DNA of 64,000 nucleotides. Source: Flavobacteria bacterium RIFCSPLOWO2_12_FULL_35_11. Its GTDB lineage: Bacteria; Bacteroidota; Bacteroidia; Flavobacteriales; Flavobacteriaceae. A model generated the notes under the pieces. That model was not told the DNA's origin, ran no database searches, and saw only the letters and a program-made list of their open reading frames with translations. This document shows, piece by piece, positions 25,419 to 34,395 of this stretch. The stretch lies in the NCBI GenBank assembly GCA_001800975.1, contig MGWK01000046.1, positions 27,256-91,255 of the forward strand. Direction: 5' to 3'. Numbering within the stretch: the stretch's first letter is position 1; each line of letters opens with the position of its first letter. Position numbers and translations under genes: made by a program.

Positions 25419-26177
25419 ATGTACAATTTGTCCACCGTAAAAAATAATGTTTGCATCATCATTCCCTGCTACAATGAAGAAAAAGGCTTGGCGGTGCAGG
25501 AATACAGCCATTTTATTGAAGAAAATCCGACTATTTTAGTCTGTTTTGTCAACGATGGTTCTTCAGACAATACGCTTTCTATTCTTGAAGGCCTAAAATC
25601 TCGCTTTCCAAATCAGGTGATTGTGCATTCCTACATTAAAAATATGGGGAAAGCCGAAGCCATCAGAAGTGGTTTTCACTTTTGTAATTACCATCACAAT
25701 TTCGAATATATTGCCTATTTGGATGCCGATTTGGCAACTTCGCTGGAAGAATGTCTGGCGATGACCAGCTTTTTAAATGAAAAAATAACGTTTGTTTTTG
25801 GCTCAAGAATAAAAAGAATCGGCGCTGTGATTGAAAGAAGCCACTACCGGTTTTTTATCGGCAGAATTATTGCCACTGTTATTTCTTATATTTTAAAATT
25901 AAACGTTTACGACACCCAGTGCGGCTGCAAAGTTTTCTCCAAAGAACTGGCTGAAGTTGTTTTTAAGGATGTTTTTGTTTCCAAATGGTTGTTTGACGTG
26001 GAGATTTTTGACAGAATCATCAAATTTTACGGACGCGACAAGGTATTGGAAAAAATGCTGGAAGTGCCGTTATTAAGATGGGTAGACAGAGGAGATTCAA
26101 AAGTAAAAGCAAGCTATTTTTTAAAATTATGGATTGATTTATTCCGAATCCATAAAATTGTCAATTCAAAAAAATAA
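25419..26177 (+). CDS. GT2 glycosyltransferase (dolichyl-phosphate glucosyltransferase-like)
   Basis: The 252-residue protein has NNVCIIIPCYNEEKGL, VNDGSSDNTL and the DxD motif in YLDADLATSLEE near residue 105. The arrangement is close to ALG5-type polyprenyl-phosphate glucosyltransferases. No C-terminal membrane pair is obvious; one hydrophobic segment (about 145-165) may be interfacial. It precedes a GT39 transferase by 27 bases, so it probably makes the lipid-linked sugar used by that enzyme. Confidence 0.84.
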   Translation: MYNLSTVKNNVCIIIPCYNEEKGLAVQEYSHFIEENPTILVCFVNDGSSDNTLSILEGLKSRFPNQVIVHSYIKNMGKAEAIRSGFHFCNYHHNFEYIAYLDADLATSLEECLAMTSFLNEKITFVFGSRIKRIGAVIERSHYRFFIGRIIATVISYILKLNVYDTQCGCKVFSKELAEVVFKDVFVSKWLFDVEIFDRIIKFYGRDKVLEKMLEVPLLRWVDRGDSKVKASYFLKLWIDLFRIHKIVNSKK

Positions 26178-26204
26178 TTCCAAACGCTAACAAACGCTTC
26201 TAAA

Positions 26205-27629
26205 ATGGACTTAAAAAACTATAAAAACACTTCTTTTTATCTGTTTATTTCTGTGCTTGTCATTGTGATTTTCCGATTGATCCTTACGGCTGTAATTCCA
26301 TTATTGGACAAAACCGAGTCGCGCTATGGCGAAATTGCCAGAATCATGCACGAAACTAAAAACTGGGTGGTGCTGCAAATTGATTATGGTATTCCTTTTT
26401 GGGCAAAACCACCAATGTCAACCTGGCTTTCCGCTTTAAGTTTTGAAACTTTCGGGGTGAGCGAAATGGCCGTAAGGTTTCCTTCCTATTTATTGGCTTT
26501 GGTTTTATTGCTCATTTTAGGAAAACTGGCAAAAACAGCAGGCGTTTCCTTTTATTTACCGGCATTTATTTTGCTGACCATGCCCGAATTTTTGATTCAT
26601 ACCGGCGTTGTTTCAACCGACAGCGCGCTGTCTTTTTGCATTGCATTGATTATGATTTCTTTTTGGAAATCAATGCAAGATGAAAAATATTCATTTTGGA
26701 ATTATTTGTTTTTTATAGCACTCGGACTCGGATTTTTGTCCAAAGGGCCTATCATTTTAGTACTGACGGTTCCCCCTATTTTCCTTTGGATTCTGATTCA
26801 GAAAATATCATTTAAAACGCTCTATTTAAAATTGCCCTGGTTTACCGGATTGCTGCTTACCGCAATCATTTCAATTCCCTGGTATGTGCTTGCAGAGCAA
26901 CGGTCGCCCGGATTTCTGGATTACTTCATTGTAGGCGAACATTTTAAACGGTTTTTGGAACCGGGATGGAAAGGTGATTTGTACGGCAGCGGCCACTCGC
27001 AGCCGCTGGGAATGATTTGGGTGTTTTTATTCGCGTTTGCTTTTCCCTGGATACAAATTGTGTTGTATAAAATTTGGAAAGAAAGAAGAACAATTTTTAA
27101 GGACAAATATGTTTCTTATCTGGTTTTTTGGTTGTTTTGGACACCGCTGTTTTTTACGATTTCAAAAAATATTTTACATACCTACATCCTTCCGGTAACC
27201 ATTCCTATTGCACTTTTAATGGTACATTGGTGGAAAACTTACGAAAAGAAAGACACCATGTTGACGGTTGCTTCCATTTTTCCGGCGGTGGCCATATTGC
27301 TGTTTTTTGGCGCTTTTGTAACCGGTAAATTGGATTTTTATATGAATTCGGATAAATATTTGATTGAAAACCAACAGATTGATTTCTGCAAAAATGAAGC
27401 CCTGTATTATTGGAAAGACAAATCCTATTCCGGACAGTTTTATTCCAATGGGAAAGCAAAAACCATTGCCGATGCCAAGCAACTGGATTCCGTTTTGGGA
27501 ATTGCCGGAAAGTCCTATTTTGTAATTACAAACAAAAAAATAAAAGACATTCCTTCAGCATACATGGAGAAAATGAAACTTTTGGACACCAATTTTAAAA
27601 GTTCCATCTATTTGTTGAAAGGGGAATAA
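26205..27629 (+). CDS. ArnT/PMT-type GT39 membrane glycosyltransferase
   Basis: The 474-residue protein has about ten membrane helices and the catalytic loop LLDKTESRYGEIARIM near residue 32 (Asp/Glu of the GT39 first periplasmic loop). GIPFWAKPPMSTWLSAL follows near 62, and a periplasmic C-terminal domain of about 100 residues ends the protein. The family transfers a sugar from polyprenyl phosphate to lipid A or protein in the periplasm. It follows a GT2 donor synthase. Whether the acceptor is lipid A or a protein cannot be told. Confidence 0.84.
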   Translation: MDLKNYKNTSFYLFISVLVIVIFRLILTAVIPLLDKTESRYGEIARIMHETKNWVVLQIDYGIPFWAKPPMSTWLSALSFETFGVSEMAVRFPSYLLALVLLLILGKLAKTAGVSFYLPAFILLTMPEFLIHTGVVSTDSALSFCIALIMISFWKSMQDEKYSFWNYLFFIALGLGFLSKGPIILVLTVPPIFLWILIQKISFKTLYLKLPWFTGLLLTAIISIPWYVLAEQRSPGFLDYFIVGEHFKRFLEPGWKGDLYGSGHSQPLGMIWVFLFAFAFPWIQIVLYKIWKERRTIFKDKYVSYLVFWLFWTPLFFTISKNILHTYILPVTIPIALLMVHWWKTYEKKDTMLTVASIFPAVAILLFFGAFVTGKLDFYMNSDKYLIENQQIDFCKNEALYYWKDKSYSGQFYSNGKAKTIADAKQLDSVLGIAGKSYFVITNKKIKDIPSAYMEKMKLLDTNFKSSIYLLKGE

Positions 27630-27702
27630 ACATCAATTAACGACTTAAAATCGCAAAATTTTACCTAATTTTATTTGAATTATTTTTTCCGATTAAATAT
27701 TT

Positions 27703-27710
27703 TAAATTTG
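27703..27710 (+). promoter_or_regulatory. -7 box of the meaB operon
   Basis: TAAATTTG, an exact match to TAnnTTTG, 25 bases before the ATG at 27735 and about 75 bases after the GT39 stop, so meaB probably has its own promoter. Confidence 0.55.
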
Positions 27711-27734
27711 TCAATCCTATTGAACAATCAATAA

Positions 27735-28820
27735 ATGCGTAATAAAAAGTCATCAGAATCTGCCTTGCATGAGGTTGAAGGCATCAAACCGCCTTCTTCC
27801 GTCAGTGACAATTCCATAAAAAAAATAAAACTAAAAAGAAGCGAGCAACCTTCTGAAGCAGCGTTTGTTGAAAAAATACTGGCGGGTGATATTTCCTATT
27901 TAAGTCGTGCCATTACTTTAATCGAAAGCACAAATCCCAAACATCAGGAAAAAGCAACTGCCATTATTGAGCACTGTTTGCCTTATGCAAATAAATCGGT
28001 AAGAATAGGAATTACAGGTGTTCCGGGTGTCGGGAAAAGCACTTTTATTGAAGTGTTCGCAAAACAGTTCACCAGTAAAGGAAAAAAAGTGGCCGTTTTG
28101 GCCATTGACCCAAGCAGTTCCATCAACAAAGGAAGTATTTTGGGCGATAAAACCCGAATGGAAGAACTGGTGAAAGATCCAAATGCTTATATTCGTCCTT
28201 CCCCAAGCGGTGAATCTTTGGGCGGTGTGGCGCAAAAAACCCGCGAAACGATTATTTTATGTGAAGCTGCAGGTTTTGATGTTATCTTAATTGAAACCGT
28301 GGGTGTCGGCCAAAGTGAAATTGCCGTGCATTCCATGGTAGATTTCTTTTTATTGCTGAAATTGGCCGGAGCCGGTGACGAATTGCAGGGAATCAAACGC
28401 GGAATTATTGAAATGGCCGATGCCATTGTGATCAACAAAGCCGACCAGGACAATATAAAAAGCGCCAATTTGGCAAAAGCAGAATTTTCCCGGGCCTTGC
28501 ATTTGTATCCGCTGAAAGAAAGCAGCTGGCAGCCGCTCGTGACCACCTGCAGCGCTTTTTATAATGAAGGAATTGACGCCATTTATGAAATAATTCAGGA
28601 CTATTTGAGTTTAACCATGTCGAACGGCTATTTTGAAAAAAGAAGAAATGAACAAAACAAGTATTGGCTGCTGGAAACCATTAACCAACAATTGAAAAAT
28701 AATTTTTACAACAAGCCAGCCGTTAAGGAAGCCCTAAAAAAATATATGGACGCCATCCAAAAATTAAAAACGACACCGTTTAAAGCTGCCGAAGAATTAC
28801 TAAAATTGGCTCAAAAATAA
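27735..28820 (+). CDS. meaB: Methylmalonyl-CoA mutase-associated GTPase MeaB (ArgK family)
   Basis: The 361-residue G3E-family GTPase has the P-loop GVPGVGKST near residue 96, DPSSSINKGSILGDKTRM near 128 (switch I region), ETVGVGQSE near 187 (base II/switch II) and NKAD near 235. MeaB protects and reactivates the B12-dependent mutase. No mutase gene is in the window. An N-terminal extension of about 45 residues is low-complexity and charged. Its last base overlaps the next gene's ATG (TAATG), which couples it to a glycosyltransferase cluster of unrelated function. Confidence 0.92.
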   Translation: MRNKKSSESALHEVEGIKPPSSVSDNSIKKIKLKRSEQPSEAAFVEKILAGDISYLSRAITLIESTNPKHQEKATAIIEHCLPYANKSVRIGITGVPGVGKSTFIEVFAKQFTSKGKKVAVLAIDPSSSINKGSILGDKTRMEELVKDPNAYIRPSPSGESLGGVAQKTRETIILCEAAGFDVILIETVGVGQSEIAVHSMVDFFLLLKLAGAGDELQGIKRGIIEMADAIVINKADQDNIKSANLAKAEFSRALHLYPLKESSWQPLVTTCSAFYNEGIDAIYEIIQDYLSLTMSNGYFEKRRNEQNKYWLLETINQQLKNNFYNKPAVKEALKKYMDAIQKLKTTPFKAAEELLKLAQK

Positions 28821-29533
28821 TGAAATACGAATTTACCATTATTGTTCCTGTTTACAATGAAGAGGACAATTTAAAACGCGTGGAACAGGAGCTTTCCGAC
28901 TATCTGAAAATTGCCTCAAAAAAAACAAACATCCTTTTTGTAAATGACGGAAGCAAGGACAACAGCCAGCTATTGATAGAAGAAATTTGCGTCAATAACC
29001 CTGATTTCTCCTATATTTCATTTGAACAAAACCAGGGATTAAGCGCTGCCATTGCAGCCGGATTTAAACAGGTGGATGCAGAACTGGTAGGGTATATAGA
29101 TTCCGATCTGCAAACCGCTCCGGAAGATTTTAATTTGTTGCTGGCGCATATTGGAGAATACGATTTGGTTACGGGTGTTAGAACTGGCAGAAAAGATTCT
29201 TTTGTAAAAAATATGTCATCCACAATTGCGAACGGAATTAGACGGGCTTTCACCCATGATGGAATGGACGATACCGGTTGTCCTTTAAAAGTGATTAAAA
29301 CGGAATATGCCAAAAATATTCCCATGTTTAACGGGTTGCATCGCTTTTTACCCGCTATGATTTTATTGCAAAATGGCAAAATAAAACAAATACCCGTGCA
29401 GCATTTCCCAAGAATTGCGGGTGTGGCAAAATATGGCTTGTGGAACCGATTGATCGGTCCGCTTATCGATTGTTTTGCCTATGTATGGATGAAAAAAAAA
29501 TACTTAAACTACAAAATAGTTAAAAAAGGGTAA
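28820..29533 (+). CDS. GT2 glycosyltransferase (polyprenyl-phosphate sugar synthase type)
   Basis: The 237-residue protein has FTIIVPVYNEEDNL, FVNDGSKDNS and the DxD motif in YIDSDLQTAPEDF near residue 92, followed by MDDTGCPLKV and HRFLPAM, which are conserved in ArnC/DPM1-like enzymes. It lacks clear membrane helices. It forms an operon by single-base stop/start overlaps with meaB and the LAB_N gene. Likely product: a polyprenyl-phosphate sugar for the GT39 enzyme two genes on. Confidence 0.86.
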   Translation: MKYEFTIIVPVYNEEDNLKRVEQELSDYLKIASKKTNILFVNDGSKDNSQLLIEEICVNNPDFSYISFEQNQGLSAAIAAGFKQVDAELVGYIDSDLQTAPEDFNLLLAHIGEYDLVTGVRTGRKDSFVKNMSSTIANGIRRAFTHDGMDDTGCPLKVIKTEYAKNIPMFNGLHRFLPAMILLQNGKIKQIPVQHFPRIAGVAKYGLWNRLIGPLIDCFAYVWMKKKYLNYKIVKKG

Positions 29534-30186
29534 TGAGTAATTGGATCATTTACAGTATCGGTTTTTTGGCGCAGCTGTTATTTTCCGTAAGGCTCATTTT
29601 GCAATGGATATTATCCGAAAAAAGCAAAAAGGTGTTAACGCCTGCCATATTTTGGAAAATAAGTCTGTTTGCCTCCTTTCTATTATTTGTTTATGGATAT
29701 TTGCGTGAGGATTTTTCCATTATGTTGGGCCAGGCCCTCACCTATTTCATTTATATCCGGAACTTGCAACTGCAGGGTGAATGGAAAAAAGCGCCAAATT
29801 ATGTGCGTATTTTCCTATGGATTTTTCCATTGCTTATTGTTATTTACTATTTCAACAACAATACCTACGATATGGCCAAATTGCTGAAAAATGAGGACAT
29901 CCCGAAATGGTTATTAATCATGGGAATTGCTGCGCAAACCATTTTTGCGTTACGGTTTGTGTACCAATGGATTTATTCCGAAAAAAACAAACAATCGCTG
30001 TTGCCTTATGGGTTTTGGCTGTTGAGTTTCATTGGCTCAGTAATGATTTTAATTTATGCGATTTTAAGAAAAGATCCGGTGCTTTTGCTTGGCCATTTAA
30101 TGGGTTCCGTAATTTATTTCAGAAATCTCATTTTATCAAAAAGGGAAAATTTAACTAACATTCTAAAGGCAACTTCAGATGATTAA
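29533..30186 (+). CDS. Membrane protein with two tandem LAB_N domains
   Basis: The 217-residue protein consists of two copies of the LAB_N unit (PF07578, the N-terminal domain of some LpxB proteins), about residues 4-84 and 120-205. The copies share QxxFxxRxxxQWIxSEKxKxxLxPxxFW, a second helix ending YxxxRxD, and LGxxxxxxIYxRNL. Each unit has about three membrane helices, and no glycosyltransferase part is present. It sits between a GT2 donor synthase and a GT39 user with overlaps on both sides, which suggests a role in moving or presenting the lipid-linked sugar. That role is inference. Confidence 0.82.
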   Translation: MSNWIIYSIGFLAQLLFSVRLILQWILSEKSKKVLTPAIFWKISLFASFLLFVYGYLREDFSIMLGQALTYFIYIRNLQLQGEWKKAPNYVRIFLWIFPLLIVIYYFNNNTYDMAKLLKNEDIPKWLLIMGIAAQTIFALRFVYQWIYSEKNKQSLLPYGFWLLSFIGSVMILIYAILRKDPVLLLGHLMGSVIYFRNLILSKRENLTNILKATSDD

Positions 30187-31804
30187 AATCTTTGAAAAAT
30201 ATCCGTTAGCCCTATTGTCAGGTGTTGTTTTATTGATGCTCCTGATTCACCTGGAAGTGCCTAACATCACCATTATGGAAGCCCGTAATTTTATTACGGC
30301 ACGTGAAATGGTGCAGGATAATCATTGGATTTTAACCACCATCAACGGCGAAGCGCGCTACCAAAAACCGCCATTACCGACTTGGTTAACGGCTGTCTCA
30401 GGAATGCTTTTTGGTATCAACAATGTTTGGGCTTTAAGGCTTCCGGCTGTATTGATGGTTTTATTTTCGGGTATTTGTATTTATTATTTGTCATTGAAAT
30501 TAAATCTTTCAAAAATTCAAAGTTTACATAACAGTTTAATTTTGGTAACTTCATTTTATATTTTCGCCATCATTATTGAAGCACCCTGGGATATTTTTGC
30601 GCACGGTTTTATGCTTGCCGGACTCTATTTTCTGTTTCTGTTTTTTGAAGAAAATAATGCACGATGGAAAAACGCTTTGTTGGCCGCATTTTTTGTCGGA
30701 TTGTCATTATTGAGTAAAGGTCCGGTATCGCTATACGTTTTGTTTTTGCCGTTTTTAATTTCTTACGGAATTGTATTTAAATTTAAAGACCTAAAATCGA
30801 GAATACTTCCATTGCTCATCTTTCTTATTTTATTTTTGGTGATTGGGGGCTGGTGGTTTGTATATGTGAGATTGGCAGATCCGGAAGCATTTTTGGAAAT
30901 TGCCACAAAAGAAACAGAAAATTGGAGCAGCTACAACATAAAACCAATTTATTACTATTGGAACTTTTTTATCCAGTCCGGTTTGTGGGCAATTCCGGCA
31001 TTTATCAGTTTGCTGTATCCTTATTTGATTAAGCGCGTTGCATATAAAAAAGCCTATCAATTTTCATTTTGGTGGACGATTATTGCGGTAATTTTATTAT
31101 CCTTGATTCCCGAGAAAAAAGCGCGTTATCTGGTTCCTGCATTGATTCCGCTGGCCATAAATTCCGGTTTTTATATTCAATATTTAATGGCTGATTTTTC
31201 AAAAATTACTGCTAAAAAAGAGACAATTCCTGTTTATTTTAACTTCGGATTGATTGCCGCCTTAAGCCTGGCCGTTCCGTTCGCCTTGTTCTTTTTGTTG
31301 AAAGACGGATTGCAAAACCATTTAATAAGTTATTTATTGACTTCATTGGCAACACTTTTAATCGGAATTCTGTTAATCAGAAATTTGTATGTTAAAAAGT
31401 TTTCGACCGTTTTTTATTTAACCATTTTGTTTGTGGTTTCTTTAGGCGCTTTTGGCTTGCCCCTGTCGAAAAGTTTGAATAATAACGCGGAATTCAGGTC
31501 CATCAACACATTGCATCAATTTGAAAAAAGCAATAAGATTACCAGTTATTCCATAGGCGAAATGGCCCCGGAATTGCTTTGGGATTATAACGGCATTCTA
31601 AAAGATATTTATAAAAACGAAACGCTAAAAATTCCTGCTGAACCAAATTTTGGCTTGTTGCTGATGAATGAGGATACCGAAATTATTGCGGCTCAATTGC
31701 GCCAAGATTACAATTTAAAACGCATTGAAACCTATAATTTGAATGTTGGTTCAAAAAGCAAAGAACGATTGATCAGAGAATTTTATTTAGTTTCAAAAAA
31801 ATAG
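30179..31804 (+). CDS. ArnT-like GT39 membrane glycosyltransferase
   Basis: The 541-residue polytopic protein (about 11 helices) carries the ArnT first-loop motif IMEARNFITAREMVQDNHW near residue 31, GEARYQKPPLPTWL near 58 and LSKGPV near 179. ArnT enzymes move an aminosugar from undecaprenyl phosphate onto lipid A at the periplasmic face. The start overlaps the LAB_N gene by eight bases. It ends the module that begins at meaB or the GT2 gene. The sugar and acceptor are unknown. Confidence 0.86.
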   Translation: MIKIFEKYPLALLSGVVLLMLLIHLEVPNITIMEARNFITAREMVQDNHWILTTINGEARYQKPPLPTWLTAVSGMLFGINNVWALRLPAVLMVLFSGICIYYLSLKLNLSKIQSLHNSLILVTSFYIFAIIIEAPWDIFAHGFMLAGLYFLFLFFEENNARWKNALLAAFFVGLSLLSKGPVSLYVLFLPFLISYGIVFKFKDLKSRILPLLIFLILFLVIGGWWFVYVRLADPEAFLEIATKETENWSSYNIKPIYYYWNFFIQSGLWAIPAFISLLYPYLIKRVAYKKAYQFSFWWTIIAVILLSLIPEKKARYLVPALIPLAINSGFYIQYLMADFSKITAKKETIPVYFNFGLIAALSLAVPFALFFLLKDGLQNHLISYLLTSLATLLIGILLIRNLYVKKFSTVFYLTILFVVSLGAFGLPLSKSLNNNAEFRSINTLHQFEKSNKITSYSIGEMAPELLWDYNGILKDIYKNETLKIPAEPNFGLLLMNEDTEIIAAQLRQDYNLKRIETYNLNVGSKSKERLIREFYLVSKK

Positions 31805-31812
31805 TACTTTTG
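31805..31812 (+). promoter_or_regulatory. -7 box of the GEEISWGQR membrane protein gene
   Basis: TACTTTTG begins at the last base of the upstream gene's TAG stop codon. It would give an untranslated leader of about 85 bases before ATG 31904. Confidence 0.5.
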
Positions 31813-31903
31813 ATAGAGGAAATAAGCATAACGGGAACAACCGGCAAACACTTATCAAAATTAATGCGAATTCCATATGACCTTAAAATAAAACAAAATT
31901 TAT

Positions 31904-32575
31904 ATGAAAACATTAACCTACATAGATAAAGCAGCCTATCTATTATTAATCGTTCTATTCGGATTTGGAATATACTTTGCAAACACAAATCTTCCCTATT
32001 TTGATGAAGTATATACGGTGGAAGATGGCTTTATTGAAAATGGTTCCGCTATTTTTCTATTGAGTTCAAGCCTGCTTTTGCTTTATCGCCTTTTTAAGCT
32101 TTTTAAACACAAAGATTTGTTATGGAAAATTGGAATTCTGGCCATGTCGCTTGTTTTCTTTTTTGGTGCCGGTGAAGAAATTTCTTGGGGACAACGCATT
32201 TTTAATGTGGAATCTTCCCAATATTTTATAGAAAACAATGCGCAGGGAGAAACCAATTTGCACAATTTAGTCGTTGAGGACACCAAAATAAATAAGTTAA
32301 TTTTCAGTCAGCTTTTAACCGTTGTTTTGGTTATTTATTTAATCATAGCCCCTTTTTTATACAGAAAGTTTGATTGGGTTAAAAAATTGGCGAACAAATT
32401 TGCGGTGCCAATTGTGCAATGGCACCATACCATTTCATTTTTAACAGGTACGGTTTTACTATTATTTATTTCCTCAAACAGGAAATGGGAAATCTACGAA
32501 TTGGCTTTCAGTGTCATTTTTTTGCTGATATTTATAAATCCTTTCAACAAAGAAATTTACGCCGCTAATTCATAA
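31904..32575 (+). CDS. Conserved membrane protein with GEEISWGQR motif
   Basis: This 223-residue protein has about six hydrophobic segments. The polar motif GAGEEISWGQRIF near residue 86 and NLHNL near 120 sit between helices. I have seen this motif in uncharacterised proteins of several phyla but know no function; the paired acidic residues and HN suggest a metal or substrate site at the membrane. It follows the ArnT module but probably has its own promoter. Its last 11 bases overlap the convergent PAP2 gene. Confidence 0.65.
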   Translation: MKTLTYIDKAAYLLLIVLFGFGIYFANTNLPYFDEVYTVEDGFIENGSAIFLLSSSLLLLYRLFKLFKHKDLLWKIGILAMSLVFFFGAGEEISWGQRIFNVESSQYFIENNAQGETNLHNLVVEDTKINKLIFSQLLTVVLVIYLIIAPFLYRKFDWVKKLANKFAVPIVQWHHTISFLTGTVLLLFISSNRKWEIYELAFSVIFLLIFINPFNKEIYAANS

Positions 32576-33134
32576 ACTTTTTCAAAAAAGCTTTAAAAAA
32601 AACATAAAACAGCGAACCGTAAATTAGTCCGAACAGCATTCCCGTCAACACATCCAGAGGAAAATGCACGCCCATATAAATGCGGCTGTAAGACACTGCC
32701 AACGCCCATATAATTAGTATGGAAAATAAATAGTCCCGTTTACTTTTTAACAACAAACCAAAAAATACCGCCATTGCCATCGTATTGGCGGCATGTGCCG
32801 AAAAATAGCCGTACAAACCGCCGCACCGGTTGCCCACCAGCCGAATTAAATCAGAAATATTTTCATTGTGGCAAGGACGCAATCTTTTAAAACCGTATTT
32901 AAATAAATTGCTTGTTTGATCAGAAGTGATTATGAGTAAAACGACAAAAAAAACCGCAACAAACGTTTTCTTTAATCCAAATTGTTTGTAGGTAAAATAA
33001 AGCAGCACCAAATACAAAGGAATGGCGCTATACTTATTTGACATAAACAGCCAAAAACCATCCCATTGCGGTGTTCCTAAATTATTTAAGTAAATAAGCA
33101 ATTCAATGTCTCTAGTCAGCAGTGAATCTATCAT
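32565..33134 (-). CDS. PAP2-family membrane phosphatase
   Basis: The 189-residue protein with five to six helices has the three phosphatase motifs: K-x6-RP (KYGFKRLRP near residue 75), a variant second motif FSAHAAN (usually PSGH) near 111, and SR-x5-H-x3-D (SRIYMGVHFPLD) near 149. It probably dephosphorylates undecaprenyl pyrophosphate or lipid A (LpxE-like) in the periplasm. Convergent overlap with the upstream membrane protein gene and proximity to two ArnT-type genes fit a lipid A/undecaprenyl theme. Confidence 0.85.
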   Translation of the reverse strand: MIDSLLTRDIELLIYLNNLGTPQWDGFWLFMSNKYSAIPLYLVLLYFTYKQFGLKKTFVAVFFVVLLIITSDQTSNLFKYGFKRLRPCHNENISDLIRLVGNRCGGLYGYFSAHAANTMAMAVFFGLLLKSKRDYLFSILIIWALAVSYSRIYMGVHFPLDVLTGMLFGLIYGSLFYVFFKAFLKKFMN

Positions 33135-33160
33135 TGGATTATCCTTGATTATTTATAGGT

Positions 33161-34264
33161 TTAATTTGCCAAGCCAACCAATTCCAGTTCAAAAACCAAA
33201 TCGGTATTTGGCGGAATGACATTGGCAGCACCCTGTACTCCGTAACCCAAATGAAAAGGGATAAACAACATTGCTTTATCACCAATTCTCATTTTTTGCA
33301 GACCTTCTTTAAAACCGGCAATTAACTTTGCATCCGGACCATAAATTGTTGTAAAAGGCGCGTAGCCATTTTGTTTGTCCCGGCCTTCTTCATAAGTTCC
33401 ATAAGCCTTGGCGACTTCAACAAAACTGGTGTCAAATAATCTTCCATCGGTAAAATACCCTGCATAATTCACTTTTACATTGCTTCCTTTAGGAGGATAT
33501 TCGCCATTTTTTGTTTCAGTAATCACCAATTTTAATCCGGTAGGAAGTTCTTTTGCTTCAGGTGCATATTTATTTATTCTGGCTAAAGTTGCCTCAGCAG
33601 CCTGTTGCCTTTTTTCTTCCTGGTCTTTTATGTCTTTCAGATACTTTTCATAAAATGTAGAAAATTCTTTTTGTGCATCAAATTTTTTGGCAATTTTTCC
33701 AATTGTGATGATTTCAATGTTTCTGATGGTGTCATTTTGCATGATAGAATCAACCACAGCCTGCCCGGAAACGACATTTCCAAACACGGTATGTTTGCCG
33801 TCTAACCAGGGAGTTTCTTTATGCGTAATAAAAAACTGGCTTCCATTGGTGGCCAGACCTGAATTTGCCATCGACAAAATACCTGCTTTGTCATGTTTCA
33901 ATAAAAGACTTCCGATACTGTCTCTAGGGAATTCATCACTAAATTTGTAGCCTGGATCTCCTTCTCCTGTGCCTGTTGGGTCACCGGTCTGAATCATAAA
34001 TGCCTTAATGACTCTATGAAAAATAATGCCATTATAATATTTTTTCCCTTTTAGTGGACCAACAACATACTTGTTTGTGCCTGTTGCCAGAGAAACAAAA
34101 TTAGCCACCGTAATCGGCGTTTTCTCAAATTCAAGTTTCAACAATATGTCCCCTTTATTTGTTTCCATATTTGCATACAAACCATCATCTAAATTGGCAT
34201 ACTTGGTTGGCTTGCAAGAAATAACAAGCAATGACAACACTATAATCATAAGTTTAACTTTCAT
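33161..34264 (-). CDS. Peptidyl-prolyl isomerase lipoprotein: cyclophilin-FKBP fusion
   Basis: The 367-residue protein has a lipoprotein signal with cysteine near residue 17 (LVISC). A cyclophilin domain (about 30-190, with FHRVIKAFMIQTGDPTGTG and NGSQFFIT) comes next, then a charged coiled linker (about 190-245), then an FKBP domain (about 250-367, with VKVNYAGYFTDGRLFDTS and GYGVQGAANVIPPNTDLVFEVEL-like end). Both PPIase types in one chain point to envelope protein folding. It is the third PPIase in a row on this strand, separated from the others by a terminator. Confidence 0.9.
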   Translation of the reverse strand: MKVKLMIIVLSLLVISCKPTKYANLDDGLYANMETNKGDILLKLEFEKTPITVANFVSLATGTNKYVVGPLKGKKYYNGIIFHRVIKAFMIQTGDPTGTGEGDPGYKFSDEFPRDSIGSLLLKHDKAGILSMANSGLATNGSQFFITHKETPWLDGKHTVFGNVVSGQAVVDSIMQNDTIRNIEIITIGKIAKKFDAQKEFSTFYEKYLKDIKDQEEKRQQAAEATLARINKYAPEAKELPTGLKLVITETKNGEYPPKGSNVKVNYAGYFTDGRLFDTSFVEVAKAYGTYEEGRDKQNGYAPFTTIYGPDAKLIAGFKEGLQKMRIGDKAMLFIPFHLGYGVQGAANVIPPNTDLVFELELVGLAN

Positions 34265-34297
34265 CGGTAGATTTTATTTGTTTTAATTAATCAATAG

Positions 34298-34352
34298 AAA
34301 ATGCCTTTTAAAAACATAAAGATAGCTTTAAATATGTTTTAAAAGGCATTTT
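34298..34352. terminator. Long-stem terminator after the FKBP gene
   Basis: AAAATGCCTTTTAAAA pairs with TTTTAAAAGGCATTTT across a loop of about 20 bases. On the minus strand it lies downstream of the nrnA-gldI-FKBP operon and upstream of the cyclophilin-FKBP gene, so it should separate the two units. Confidence 0.65.
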
Positions 34353-34395
34353 ATAGGTCGATTATATTACAGCTTGTGCCCGAACAAATAATCGT

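Noticed and set aside
30179..31804. Calling the second GT39 gene arnT and the cluster a polymyxin-resistance operon
   Set aside because: No arnA, arnB, arnD or ArnE/F genes are present, so the transferred sugar cannot be said to be aminoarabinose.
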